In this document: in pieces, positions 38,991 to 51,700 of the stretch
Numbering within the stretch: position 1 is the stretch's first letter
Layout of the letters: each line of letters begins with the position of its first letter
DNA from: Serinus canaria
Lineage: Eukaryota; Chordata; Aves; Passeriformes; Fringillidae
Length of the DNA stretch: 64,000 nt
Reading direction: 5' to 3'
NCBI RefSeq assembly: GCF_022539315.1
Contig: NC_066313.1
Location: 67,459,934 to 67,523,933 of the forward strand
The notes under the pieces: generated by a model
Databases searched by the model: none
What the model saw: only the letters and a program-made list of their open reading frames with translations
What the model was told of the DNA's origin: nothing
Made by a program: the position numbers and the translations under genes

Positions 38991-40612
38991 CTTTAGCTGT
39001 CTCCAGTTCAATGAAATTGCCTTGTGTGAAGACTTGTTTTATGAGAGATTGGTTTATTTGTAACTAAACTGCTTCCTCCATTATTTGATAAGCTCAAATA
39101 TTTGCTACTGATAGTCAGAGAGTGTCACATTTATTATCCCGTTTCAGGCATTGCTTAACTCCTTTGTGATAGGCTCTTTTAACCCCTTTGAGGACAGCAG
39201 AAAGCAGACAGGAAAAGTCTTATTCCTCTTACTCATGCTTCAAAAAGGATTGGGGTTTATTCTGCAAGGGATGTGGCTTGATTAAATTAAAATGCTTTGC
39301 AGTAGTTCTTTATATGTTTAACACGACAGTCAGCAGGGCTGACTCATGCTCTTTGTTAGAAATCCAAAGTTATAGAAAAAGTGAGCAATGTCTTTTTCTT
39401 CCCTCATGTATTGTAACACTTCAAAGTTTAGACAAATGTGGACCTGAAGCACCATGGTCTCAAGGATGGGATGTGAATATAAAGTCCTATTTGCTATCTT
39501 GCTCCAGTGGCTGTGACACCTCTGACCCATTTGTGCCTCAATTTGTGTTTTTTTAACTCTGGCTGAAAAACAGGTTTGCTTAGCTTTTTAAAACATTTGA
39601 TGTCTTTGGAAAATTAAAAACCCTATAGCCCTAAAAAGTAATACTTTTACAATAACTTACTGCCATACACTCTCAAGTTTTCCTTTTAGAAGAAAAATTT
39701 TTCTTTTAGAATATATTTATATTCCCTTTAAGATATATTTAGAATATTTTTCTTTTAGAAGGCTTTCAGACTTTTGTTTGTTTTTTTCAATAGGAGGTCA
39801 AGGGGTTGTTATCTCTTTGCTTGTGAAGATTCCAGCAGTAGATCACAAACCCAATACAAATAGATATTTGTATATGTTAGGAGGAAAAAGTTGCTTAACC
39901 ATAAGAGCCATCTTTAGGAAACCCATCTGACTTCCCAGTACTTCTTACAAAATTTTTGTGGGTACTTGAGGTTCCAGTAGCATACATGCTTTAATCAGCA
40001 CTATCTTGCCTAATCTGAGCATTTCTGCCAAGACCACAGACTTCTACATCACTGTCCCCCATAAACATATGCTCAAATGGAGATGGGGCAGGGAGACAAC
40101 CACTCTTTGTCTAATAAAGAGAAGTAGGAGCTTTGGATTTGGGGTTGTAAAATGGAGAGGCACTTGAATCCCATTTGGTACCTTCATAGCATCCATCCCA
40201 GGTTCAAGACCTTGAGATGCCTGAGGCAAGAGGAAAAATCTTTAAGAGAAACCCCACACTTGCCGTACTCCATAGGGAGTGTGGTTATATATCTGTAATG
40301 AAAATTGGAGAATAGTCATTATTCTTTAATGGGAATGGTGTCATTTCAGGAATGCTGACAGATTTTGCACAGAGAGTTTCCAGGGCATTTCTGTTGGAGC
40401 CAGCAGGCTTTGGGGAGAAGATTTGGGCTGGGATAACAGCACTATGCCCAGAGCCTGCACTATGTTTGGACACAGGGGCAAATTTCTCTATTTGTGCTTA
40501 TCAAGGTTTCCAGTGACCAAGTCCTGCTGCTTATATTTCAGTACACTAAATCCCATCTGAAACTAATGGGACTGCTCTTATTAAAAAAACCAAAACAACA
40601 GGGTGAAAGGGC
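38991..40612. other. Gene-free stretch
   Basis: No gene. TTTTTCTTTTAGAA is repeated at about 39698 and 39748. Otherwise unstructured. Confidence 0.6.
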
Positions 40613-40650
40613 TGATCTACTGAGAACAGGATGATCTACTGAGAACAGGA
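40613..40650. repeat. Exact 19-bp tandem duplication
   Basis: TGATCTACTGAGAACAGGA at 40613-40631 is repeated identically at 40632-40650, with a third partial TGA following. Two perfect abutting copies imply a recent local duplication. Confidence 0.96.
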
Positions 40651-43600
40651 TGAGACTGGTCGGAAATCTCCCTCCTGTGGAGGAAATAGGAGTTTTGAGA
40701 AAAATATATTTAAAGCAGATTAGATAAAAATAGACAAGAATTTCATTTTCTCAATCATTCTGAACTACATACATGAGTGAATTTATAAAAAATTTTGTCA
40801 TATGAATTTTCAAGTGGAGCTTTTAACCTTGCTGAAACTTTATAGTCCCTCACAGTTCAGAGAAGTTAATTCTGTTTCTCTCAGAGTTAAAAATGATGGA
40901 GGGAAAATATATGTTCACTGTGCTAACTAAGAAGGAAGCAATGGTTCATTCCATCTCTGACAGATGAGAAGAGATGTATGCAATCACTTGTCCACTCACA
41001 GTCAGATACAGCAGGCTCATTGCACATGAGTAGGTGTCTGTTGGGAAGCCTATCTGAAATGGTAAGGATCCATAATGCTGAGTTAGGGCTGTAGCCTTCC
41101 AGAATCTCCTCAGGGAAGATCAGGCCTTTTGCTTGTGGCTGAGTTGATGTCTAACAAAGAGCCTGCTGGTGAGAGTCCAAATTGGTTGTTTCAGCTGGGG
41201 TCTGCCCTGAAAGTCAGGGAGTGAGAGCTGAGTCTAGGGAGGTTGAAGGTTCACTAAATGTGTTTGTCTTGGACTTTGACATGAAGATGTTGCTATTCCA
41301 GATGCAGCTGAACTCCTAAGGCTTTGGACTTAGGAGTTATAGGAGGAGCAAAGCTTTAGCTGTGATTTCTGCACCACAGAGACAGCTCTCTTCTTTGACA
41401 TACCAGTTTAAAACAAAAGCATTGTAAAATCACAAGAAGGTGGATTATTAGAAGAATTTTTTATTTAGCTAACTGCAATTTTAAAAGCAGATGTGCATTC
41501 TACATCTTACCATGAGCTCACCAGAATACAGTTAAGCCCAGGTCATTGGTGAATTTCTTTTTCATACAATTTTCAAGGCACAAACTTACGATGCTTGGTG
41601 TGAAGGTACTAGTATATTATCAGCAATTGCAAACCAAAATAACTTCCAAAACTTACATGCAAATGTTCTGACAAATGTTCCTCTCTTAAAACACTTAGAT
41701 TCCTCAGGCAGTACCTGCTCTCTGTACTAATTATTAATTCAGTCAAAACACCAGCTTGGTTGTTTATTCAAGAACTAGGTTCTCTCAAAGAAATTTTTTT
41801 TTCTCTGTTTATAAGAAAAAACTCCTCTAAGTACTTAATTTCTTCATAGATGTGAACTATATTGTTACAATTACTAAAATAATTCTCAGCGTGCTTCTTC
41901 CAGATACCTATATCTATATTTGGAACATATTGAATGGGAACTGAATTACACCTTCAAAATATGAAAATATGCTTATTTGAACAGAAAGAAGAAAAAAATC
42001 ATGTCCAGGCCTGTGTCCACATTATAAGTCATTCTCTTCCAAAAAATAGGGAAAGTCCCACTTATGATTAGATACAGCCTGAGTGTTTGCTTTTTGTGCT
42101 CATCCCTGCATAATTGGATTTTTTTTTCTCTTCACCCGTGACTACTACTGAAAAGTTATTAATTTACTCCTCTGATAATTAGAAATCTCCTGTTTTTTTC
42201 CTTCTTGTTCAGAAGGAATTTATACAAATTTTAGCTTTGCCATCATTATCTGTTAGTTTTAAAAAAATGTTTTTCCATTTATGGTGTTTATCTGCTTGTC
42301 CGTTTCTAAATAATGTCTGGATCTACATAGGCTTAGACTTTGTTTTGGGAATCTGAATGTTCTTTAATCTGCATCTGATTCTCAGGGAGAAATTTATTTG
42401 ACTGACCTTCCCTGTTCAGCAGATCTGCATCCTTAACAGGCATAAATACCTGTTTGCACTTGTTCTTCTTCACTGATTGTATTGGAACTATTATTTCACA
42501 ATAGAAAAGTAGGATAGGCAGCAGTACACAGTATTCTCTGCAAATGGTGGAGATGAAATGCCTACAGCCAAGAAGACACAGCCTACCTTATTAACTACTC
42601 ACATCCAGCATCTGTCCGGAAGCAAGCCCTTTGAATTTCTACAGGAGACAACTGGTTGAACTGAACCATTTTGATACCCCAGATTCAGATGCCTTGAACA
42701 GCTGTTTTTACACAGCTTTGGATTGTAAACTGTATCAATATTTTATGCTGCTGTTCCTAGCGCTCAGGGCTTTACCATGACTTTTATCTCTTTCATGGTA
42801 GACAGTGCCTGACAGGACTTGATTCCATAGAGTTCTAAAATGTGTTCTGCTTCCTTTCATCCTGATGGGATAATGGCTGGAGGGCTGTTCATTGGCGCTT
42901 AGCTCTGCCTAGATCTAAAATTCTTTCTTTGTAAGACTTGAGCCTTCTCCCACCCAAACTGTGACCTGTCATTCGTGTTTACAAAAGAGTTATGTTTGTC
43001 ACTAAACCACATGGGAGGTTCATATTGTTATCAACTCTTAGTCTAGCTACCATCTGAGGTTAACTAGGAAAAGAGGAGAGTTTAGAGTCCACACAAAGGC
43101 CACGTATTCTGTTGACTTTTATTTCAGATAAAATGCTTTAAGTAATATTGGGAGAAATTTTTAGCAATTTGATACTCTGCGTGTCCTGCCAAGAAAGCAG
43201 GAGTCACAATCTACAAGTCCTGCTTTGCGACAAGTACGCTGGCAGCCCACGACAAATATCAAAAACCAAACGGAAGGGAAAAGTTTGATGAGCTCATGGT
43301 CTCTGCTTGGAATCATGGAAGAAAAGATGATAAACTAGGGGAAAAGAAGGCGTGATTTGACTTGGGATATCAAACAAGTAACATCCAAATAGATGAACTC
43401 TTGATATAGCTTCATTAACAAAACATATTTAAAGACTACTTGGATAAACTTGCATAAGAGAAAGTAATAAAATGAAAATAACATGTTCCGAATTTTGCTC
43501 AAAGATGCAAGGCAGAATACTCTAATGTCAATAGAAATAATTTATTCAAGGGCAGCATTTTATCAGTGATTCTTCTAGGATCTATTTAAATGCTTTGTTT

Positions 43601-43979
43601 TGTTTGTTGTTTGTTGTTCTAGGGTTTTTGTCTTGTGTATGAACCATTGCAAAATGTGAAGAATTTAAACCCTTATATTTGGATTTATGACATATGGCAT
43701 GACATATTGGAATATGCTTTACTGACCACTTTTCATAGTGGAAATCCTTCTTGATCCCTTTAACACTGCCTTGAGAGACCTGTTTTCCTGAATTAATCTA
43801 GGTTTTATTACATCTTTGTACACTATCAGCACAGTAATAAAATTGATTTAATCTTCATTGTTTTAAAATTATGTATGGAGACACTGTTTCTCATCCAGTA
43901 TTCTGGGGCTGCAAATTGCACATGAAATCTGCCAGAAATTTAGGGAAATAAAACACCACCAGTTCCTTTAGGAATTCTT
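40651..43979. other. Gene-free stretch
   Basis: No open frame of note on either strand over more than 3 kb. AACTCCTAAG and its reverse complement at 41311-41320 and 41329-41338 form a 10-bp stem with an 8-nt spacer. A GTTT/GTT-rich patch lies at about 43592-43618. Confidence 0.7.
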
Positions 43980-44040
43980 CCATTGGAATCAGTGGGAATT
44001 TTGCCATTGACTTAAGTGGGAGTAGGATCAGGCCCTTAAT
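43980..44040. repeat. Short amniote-type repeat motif, two units
   Basis: Two related 18-bp units lie 24 bp apart: CCATTGGAATCAGTGGGA at 43980-43997 and CCATTGACTTAAGTGGGA at 44004-44021, followed by GTAGGATCAGGCCC. From memory, words of the form CATTGACTTCAGTGGGAG...AGGATCAGGCCC recur in bird and turtle genomes. I cannot name the family with certainty. The fragment is too short to tell an ancient SINE tail from a satellite-like motif. Confidence 0.45.
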
Positions 44041-44394
44041 GCTGAGTATTTACTTTCTTTAGGCCAAAAGACACACAGACACAGAGAAGACACTGTTCAA
44101 TGGTTGCAATTCTAGTCAGTAATTTTGTTACTTGCTGGCAGTATGGCACCTCTCACGGAGCAAAAGCGTTAAGGAGTGCTTTTGGCAATATTCATATTAC
44201 AGCATGAGACAAAACAGCTATGGTTGTGTTTCAAAGATGTAATGAAATTTTAGCTACTAGACTGAGAAGTTGGAAATGCTAGACTGGAAGAACTGTAAAA
44301 TTCTTGTTGGGAAGTAGCACTTTTAAAATTTCTTTTCAAAAATATTTTTTATTATTATTATTCTTTATGAATTAAACCTGGCTAGGTGACAGAC

Positions 44395-44668
44395 AGGAAG
44401 GTGCACCTTGAGATGTAGATTCATTTCCAGGGCTCTGCCCTGGACATCCTGTACGACCTCAAGCCAAGCATTTAATGTCTCTGCATTGCTGTGCTCTGTC
44501 TGTAAAATGTGGATAAAAATTCTTCCTTTCTTCTGTCCCCAGCCCTGTCTGCTTAGCCTGTAAGCCTCTTGGGGGACAGCCTGTTGCTTACCCTGGGTGC
44601 CCTTCCTCCCATATCAGGGCCTTGGCTTTGGCTGTGACCAAAATATTTAAAATACCCAAATAATACTT
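44395..44668 (+). mobile_element. Ancient MIR-like SINE with L2-type tail
   Basis: The order of blocks matches the amniote MIR group. A decayed tRNA-type head lies near 44395-44450. A core-like region follows, with GTCTCTGCATTGCTGTGCTC and then TGTAAAATGTGGATAA at 44501-44516 (MIR: CTCTGTGCCTCAGTTTC...TGTAAAATGGGGATAA). The 3' part CTTAGCCTGTAAGCCTCTTG plus GGGGACAG at 44552-44579 corresponds to the TTAGACTGTAAGCTCTTTGGGGCAGGGAC block of L2-tailed MIRs in sauropsids. It ends in AATACCCAAATAATAC, close to the usual AATACAAATAATAA end. The copy is heavily mutated and certainly inactive. Its age predates the bird lineage if the assignment is right. Confidence 0.75.
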
Positions 44669-47600
44669 ACTGCTCCTTACTGTTACATGCAGATACTGAG
44701 CTTTAACACAAGTTAATTTCAACTGTTTTTTTTTTCTTTGGATGAGTCTGTTGATGTTTGTCTGACTGACTCACCTATCTATCATGAGAGCTGGCATGAC
44801 TTCAAGCCTATGACTAGTCAGTCTTTCACAGCTCCTGCTTTCTCCTCTGGTCTCTTTGTCTGATAGGGTTGCTGACAAACTTCCATTACCCTCCCATAAC
44901 AATGACTTTGCATATATAAATAACCTGAGTATGTGCAATAGCTCTTTTTTATCTAGCACACGTGAGACCTGCTGTACATCTGTGAACTAAATTATACTTG
45001 TCTGGAGAGACTGGATTGTGCTGAACATTGGAGGGACCATATGTGAACTTATCAATGGCAGGGCATACACCACAGGATCTGACACTGCACCAGACCTGCT
45101 GCTCAGGCACTGTTAATTCACGGAGAAGTGTGAATCCAGTGTGTCCAGGATGCATTGAATTTCCTGCATCTGCTTAACTCTGCTGTGTTTGAGCAGTAAA
45201 GAAGAGGCTGGTCTCCGGTGAGTTTATAAAAGCATTTAACAGCTCTAAATCTGATCTCTGAAGTACCTTCACACTTCATTTCATATGTGTATATGAAACA
45301 CCTCAGTAAAATCAGTGAGCCATACTCATGCATAAAGTTTCACTTGTGGCTTGGGGTCAATAGGAGCATGTGCGTGTGTTAGATTTACTCTGAAAATGTT
45401 TCTTGGATAAGCTCTCCAAGGATTTTTAGGAAGGATGAGCTATCTTTTTTTCCTGGATACTAGCCCAGGATCCTGGCAAGATGGGTGGTGACATACTTTT
45501 CCATGTCTTGAATGGTGGTTTTCTGGGTGCATGGTAAAGCATACCTCTGTGTGCCAGAGGAAGGAGTATGAAAATTTAAAGTGCTTTTATTGAATGGAAG
45601 TGTTTCCATGACTTAGGTAATATGGTTTCACTTTAGCCTTTTGAGAATCCAATTTTTTTATTTATTTCTTTTTTTTACTATGGCTCTAAATCATTTAATT
45701 TAATGTAGGTGTCATTAGAGCAATCAGATCTAATACCACTGAAATAAAAATCCAGATTCTACTAGAGCCTTTCCATAGGTCATACCTGGATATGCTTTGA
45801 TTCATGGAAGAATGAAACAGTCATTTTTACATAACCCCTCCACATCTCATGCTGTTATATCTGTTGGAAGTACTGGAAGGTCCAATTGTTTATTTCCAGG
45901 TTACTCAGCTCATGAATTTAGAAAATGAGGATCCTTTTTTTTGAGAGTCCATCTGCCTATGAACCAGGCATCAAAGTCTTTAGGTCAGATGCCAGCTGGG
46001 AATAATGGGGAGAGCTCATACAGGTTCCAATTCAACCCAGGAGATTGGTACCAGAAAGAGAGGCAGCACAATATCCACAGGCTGTAGCACAATGATTTCA
46101 TTGATGTCTCTGAGCACTGTTTCTTCATGGATTACAGACTTGATCTAGTGCAAAAGCCAATTTGCTTAATGTATTTTATAGGCAGAACAGAACCATCCTT
46201 TCTTGAGGGAGGAAAAAAAATCAATTCTTCCTATCCTTGGTGATTCCCTCATCTCTGCATGCCCACCAAGTGGGGACAGGATGAACACCGTTGCCTTACA
46301 AGTCACAGGTTGACACTAAACAGAAGGGACTTTGTACACAGAGATATTTCTATTAACTGGAAATTGAGGGTTGAGGGTGGCTTTGGCTGTGCAAAGACTA
46401 CTTGTGTGCCCAGGTGGCTGCTCTGTGATGAGGCCATGGGTATACATACATGCAGCAGAGCTCAGTAACATATACATCAAGTGCCTTATCAAGATTTCCT
46501 GAGTCCCCAGAACTATTCAAAAGGCAGAAATAAAAGCATATAATGATGGTACTATGTTTTTTTGACAGAGAAGATAACAGTTCTTCAACCCCAACAGAGC
46601 AGTGTTAAATGGTCATATGTCTCTGTTTCATTTCATAGACATTGCTGAAAAAACATTACAGAACCCATAGGTTACAAATGGATATCTGGATAAGGTGATT
46701 TTCCCTTGCATTAGCCTTGAAAATAATTTTTTTTATTCATTCATTTTGCACATAAGAGCATTTTACATTCTTGGTTTGTTCAGGAAAAACTAGCAGTGAA
46801 CATCTCAGAGTATTAAATTGTTCCTTAGGGCAAGAAGTTGTCATTCTTATTTTGTGTGTAACACAAACCTAGAACTTTATTCTCCTGTTTATGGAGTTAC
46901 AGTTCATGTTGCTTTTTTCCCAACAAAGTAGGCTTAGTGATCTTTAATTCCAGTATATGAGGCTGTCAGCTCTGTCAGAAAATAAGATTTGTACTCAAAT
47001 TGTGATAAGAACTGGACTCACATACATTCACTTGCAAAATCTTTGTCAGAAATTATTCTTCTTTCAATAAGAATTAAAAGTCAAGCTAACATGCACACTG
47101 CAAAGAGAAATTAAGTTGCCCATGCTGAGACTTGATGAGTGACTGACTTTATGATCATTAGTACAGAAATTCACCAAAGACACCTAATATTCCATTTAAC
47201 TTGTAACAATTACCAATTCTTGACAGGAGTCTTGTGAGCAGCCTTCATTTATTCTAGTCAAGCTCACTAACAGTGCAGTCATTGTGCATCACCAAAATTT
47301 TTCAAGAAATATAGCTGCCATGCTTTTGGTGTCTCTTCTGGAGTGAAAAGCATGTTGCTGTAAAGTACTTTACATTAAGCCCATTTTCCCTCTTCTCATT
47401 TTATTCTTCTGTATTCAAAGATATGTCTGTGCTCCTGAATGATTCTTTTCACTCTACACTGTTTGCACCTTTCAGGCATTATGCTCATGTCTCCATGTTT
47501 AAGAGTCCTGGCCCTACAGGCAAGATTTTCTGGTTTTTCTACAGAAATTCAGTGAAGCAAAACCTGGCAGCTTTTCACAGTTCTGTACACGTACAGTACT

Positions 47601-48748
47601 CTAGGTCTTCTGTAGCTTAGCTGTAGGTTTTACCTTGTACAATATCACAGCTTTCACAGTAACTTTCATAGCTTTTGGCATATTCTTGTTCAATATTCTT
47701 CATAAACTATTTATCTAACTTACCAAGGACTGCTACATGTGACAAACTGCATTTTAGTTTGTATTTTTTCCTGTAAACTTGTCAAATATGCTGTTTGTTT
47801 CTTTTTTAAGTAATGTCTGTCTCTAAAATAATAAAACGAATTATGGTTATCAGTTTTCCTGGTTTGTCTTAGTCTCTTTAAAGATAAAACTAAGAGGGAA
47901 AAAAAAAATCCTTCTTTTATTCCAGTAAAACATTTTCCCAAATTGCATTTAACAACTCATTTGTAAAAGAGCCCTGTGTTTCTGGAAGGAAGTTTTGGAG
48001 CCCTACAGTCCACTCATCTCAACACACACAGATTTCCATCTTCATTTCCATTTGTCATCACTGATCTACATCTCCACTATTTTGAGGTTTGAACTCAAGT
48101 TAACCCAGAGGTGCACTTCTGCAATTTTTTCATATATTCATTAAAAAAAAAAAAACATAAACCAAAAAAACTTCCACAAAACAAAAAACCTAACACAATG
48201 GTTAGAAAAAAAGATTTGAAGATGCTGATATTAAGGAAATTTCTAAAGAAAAAATCTGTAGATGTAATTAGTTCAACAAATGCTGAAGTGCTTCCTAGTA
48301 AAAGTATACTCCACTCACTTTCAATACAAATACTGCAGCATTAGCACCTCTGGCATACTAAGCCAATTTGTATTCTTTATAATCTAATGCTTCTTCAGGT
48401 TTGTACTACATGCAGGTAAGTCTAGCATCCAACTCCTTAGAAATTGCCAGAGTTAATTAAACTAATCAGTCTCATCCAGATTCCTGTATTAAACTGTATT
48501 GTTATTATCCCCAAATGGATGCACAAGAAACTCCACTGAAGACAGCTATGGAATAACTTGCCTGTAGAGACAAGATATTCTGAGTCCTTCAATGTAGCAG
48601 GTACGTTCTATGCTTTTTAATAAGACACTTTAAACTGCATAGTGTGTGGTCATTTTTTGCACTGTCCTTTTATACATAATGCTGATCTTCTGCTCTCTAC
48701 TATATCATATGACAATAAATTTCATAGTTTAATTATGCATAATTTGAA
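44669..48748. other. Gene-free stretch
   Basis: No supportable gene. T-rich and A-rich runs lie near 44725-44734 and 48141-48195. Open frames under 80 codons show no motif. Nothing else is recognisable. Confidence 0.65.
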
Positions 48749-48790
48749 AAGGAATTTCTTTTCCCCAATTTTTGGAAAAAGAAATTCCTT
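48749..48790. repeat. Near-perfect 16-bp inverted repeat (hairpin)
   Basis: AAGGAATTTCTTTTCC at 48749-48764 pairs with GGAAAAAGAAATTCCTT at 48774-48790, with a single bulged A and a 9-nt loop. Flanking bases do not extend the stem. It is too short for a miRNA precursor, and its function is unknown. Confidence 0.88.
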
Positions 48791-51700
48791 GGTTTGTTTT
48801 TTTATGTATTTTTAATGTTATGACTCCTTCTGCTGTGTTATCAAAAAGAATGAAAAGAAGTGTTTGGTATAATTTCCCTCTGAAGTTAATCTCCATATTT
48901 TTATCACATCACTTCTCTTTATTATAACTGCAGTTCAATTCTGAGCTCATTATTTCAGTCTTTTCATTGAGTTTGCTTTTGCTGTCTATAATCTTGATGA
49001 TGCATTTTGTTTTTTCTGGATTATGAAAAGCCACCTTTAAATAATTGGTTTTCAGTTATGAGTGTCTGCATTGGATTGTTACCTTTATTTAAATTTTTTG
49101 CAAGCAAGTATAAATTAAAATTTTATATACTATATTGAATAACAACGATTAGCCAGATATCTGTAGAAAATCTATAGCATTCAAGGTTTGTTTTTTTATC
49201 AGTGGCATAAACTTAACGACTTTCATACTTAAAATTTTGATACTTGCTGAAGATTTTTCAGGTAACAATGTGAAATAAGAAGAGCACATGTAATGCTCTC
49301 TCAGACAGCTGAAGGTTGAAACTTCTGTGCTGTCTCTCCCAAAGTTCATGAGGCTTTTGATGTGAGTAGGATTTGCTTTCTTTTTTAAGTACCTAAGCAT
49401 GTACAAAAGAAAAGTTAAAATAAATCAAGTGTTTATTTTTATCAAGTCTGTATATTATTCTGTCATTGTGATTATCATACTTAATTATTCACTGATAAGG
49501 TCCAAGGCATTGGTAAGCAATCCCAAAGCTTTACTGGTGTGTGAAGTCAGGTCCTACTGTGGGTACTGTGTTCACACCCACGTGTGCACATTTGGATGTG
49601 GGTCACAGGAGTACTATTGTGTGATGCAAAAACATCATCTGGGGTTCAACCACAGCACACTGCCTGTGTGTACCCACCTTTGGAGTACTCCCTACTCTTT
49701 GTGATGAGCATTTACACCAAGAACAACCATATTTTTGTTTCCTACATGAACTGGCTGTTACTGTGGTCTGAGGCTGTTTTCAGCTTTTTGTCTAGTACAG
49801 ATTTTTTTTTCCACATAATTCTGTTCTTGTGTTCAAGTTAAATCATACTTTCCTTTTTTGTAAACAGCAAGAAGAATATGATAATGAAGTGGAAAATGGG
49901 AAAAAAACATTGCTCATCATGTCATTTTCCATGCTGCAGAAACACATTTTGCTTAATGCATTGAATGGACATTCTGCATCCTGGCCTCCATGGTGCTGCA
50001 GCAGTTTAGTCAGAGAGTTTAGAAGTCCAGCATTCTCAAAGTTTCACAGAGGACACCCTCACCTACTCAAAACCATGGTTATGGCATTCCTGTAGCATAT
50101 ACATCATGAGAGAGGGTAAGAGCAAGGAACCTGAATGTCTCAGGATGAATCTCTGACTTCCAGCAGGTTGGCAATAAGAAAACCTGTACTACTACTTGCT
50201 TGTGTGCAGCTACAGCTTCAACCCTTAACCTTTTGCTGGTTTCCTGAATCATCATCTTGATGCATGAAAATACAGCTTTTCCTCCCTCTGTATGAGAAAG
50301 TGTTTCAGGGGTTTGCCAAACACACTCTACTTGGACTTTTTTATTACTCCTTGGACTTTTTCTCAGGAAGAGGTGCATGTGGAGCCACAGCTCTGCAAGA
50401 GGGTATAGCAGCTTCTGGCTGGGAGATTCCCGTGTGGAGGAGGGAAGAGTGGGAAGGCTTGAGAACTTCTATCTCTCTGGCATCATTGGGTTGTCCATAA
50501 CCTGCAGGGGCACACCATAATTAGGCTGGAAAGAGCTTAATTTTCTTCATACAGACTCCCTTTAATATCTATTTTCTTTGCCTCCATCTGCCTTTTTCTG
50601 GGGTCAGTTTTCTTGTTTCTTATGGCTAAATTTCCCACTCTGTGTTGGACTTCAGCCAAAACATTCTTTTACAAACTAGGAAGAACTTTCCCATATTACA
50701 GACTGGCATCTAGTGGGTGCATATTAGCTGTCTTCCTCGGAGCATGTAGGAAGCCTTTCTAAAGAGGGGATGTTTATTGGAGGTTCTTTATTGCAGTCAT
50801 AGAGTTGATGATCCTAAGAAGCTAATTGAGGTAGTTATAATTAACGATGCTTCCAGTTCCTCATAAATATTTTGTCTCTCTTTATGCATAATGTCTGTGG
50901 TTTTAATATTTTTTAATTGCTTTCTGACAGTTCCTGGCTATCAACTTTTATTTCATTTGAGTGTTTCAACATTACAGCTGTCCATTTCTTTCATTGCCTT
51001 ATGGCTTTTGTTGCTGAAGCCAGCATTATACTGTTCCAGAAATGTCCTGTTATAGTTTATATCACCATCTCTATAAAGATGCTCTTAAAATCTTGGCTTT
51101 CAGGTGGCTTTTGGACGCCCTTTTCTAAGGCCTCTCTTATTTCTACCAAAATTGAGTTTGTCACCTTGGCTTGCTGGGTTCCTCCTTACTTTTATTGAGC
51201 TCAAGCTTTTGTGCTATTTGTAAAACACCAAAGTGAAGTGAAAGTGGACTTCTTTGTGTTCAATCACCATTCTTTCAACCTTTTGGCTTAAGCAATCCTA
51301 CAAGAAGTTAAAATTTCATAACAGCACAATTCCTGAGAACAGTAGCACACAAAAAACCTGTCTATGGTGTCCAATTGTCTTTCTCATACAGGAATATCAG
51401 TAAAAGCATTTGCTCTTGTGCTGTTCCTCTACTGTGGAGGGCTACCCTCTGAGAGTACAATTCAGAGATTTTTAGAAATAGAGTTTTTAGATGTTTATTG
51501 ATGTCTTTTGCTGTCGCTACTGTTTTTACGTCCCCGGTTAAAAGGAAATACGAAGGAAAACAGCAAAATCAGATGCATGTGTTGGACACATGAAAGCCCT
51601 TGGATTAACTTTCTTTTACCAAAGCTGATGGCAGAAAAATTATTAAAAATTCTGTTGTCTAGGCAGTAGATTTTTTTTAATGCTGGTGACTTAACTGGGA

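Noticed and set aside
39405..39560. Possible second MIR fragment (CCATTTGTGCCTCAATTTGTG)
   Set aside because: Only about 20 bases resemble the MIR core and no flanking blocks follow.
41311..41338. 10-bp inverted repeat AACTCCTAAG with 8-nt spacer
   Set aside because: Short enough to occur by chance in 64 kb; no other signal nearby.
49829..50095. Frame after a good acceptor at about 49,868, starting QEEYDNEVENGKK
   Set aside because: The acceptor and first residues look exon-like, but no plausible donor follows and the later residues lose coding character.
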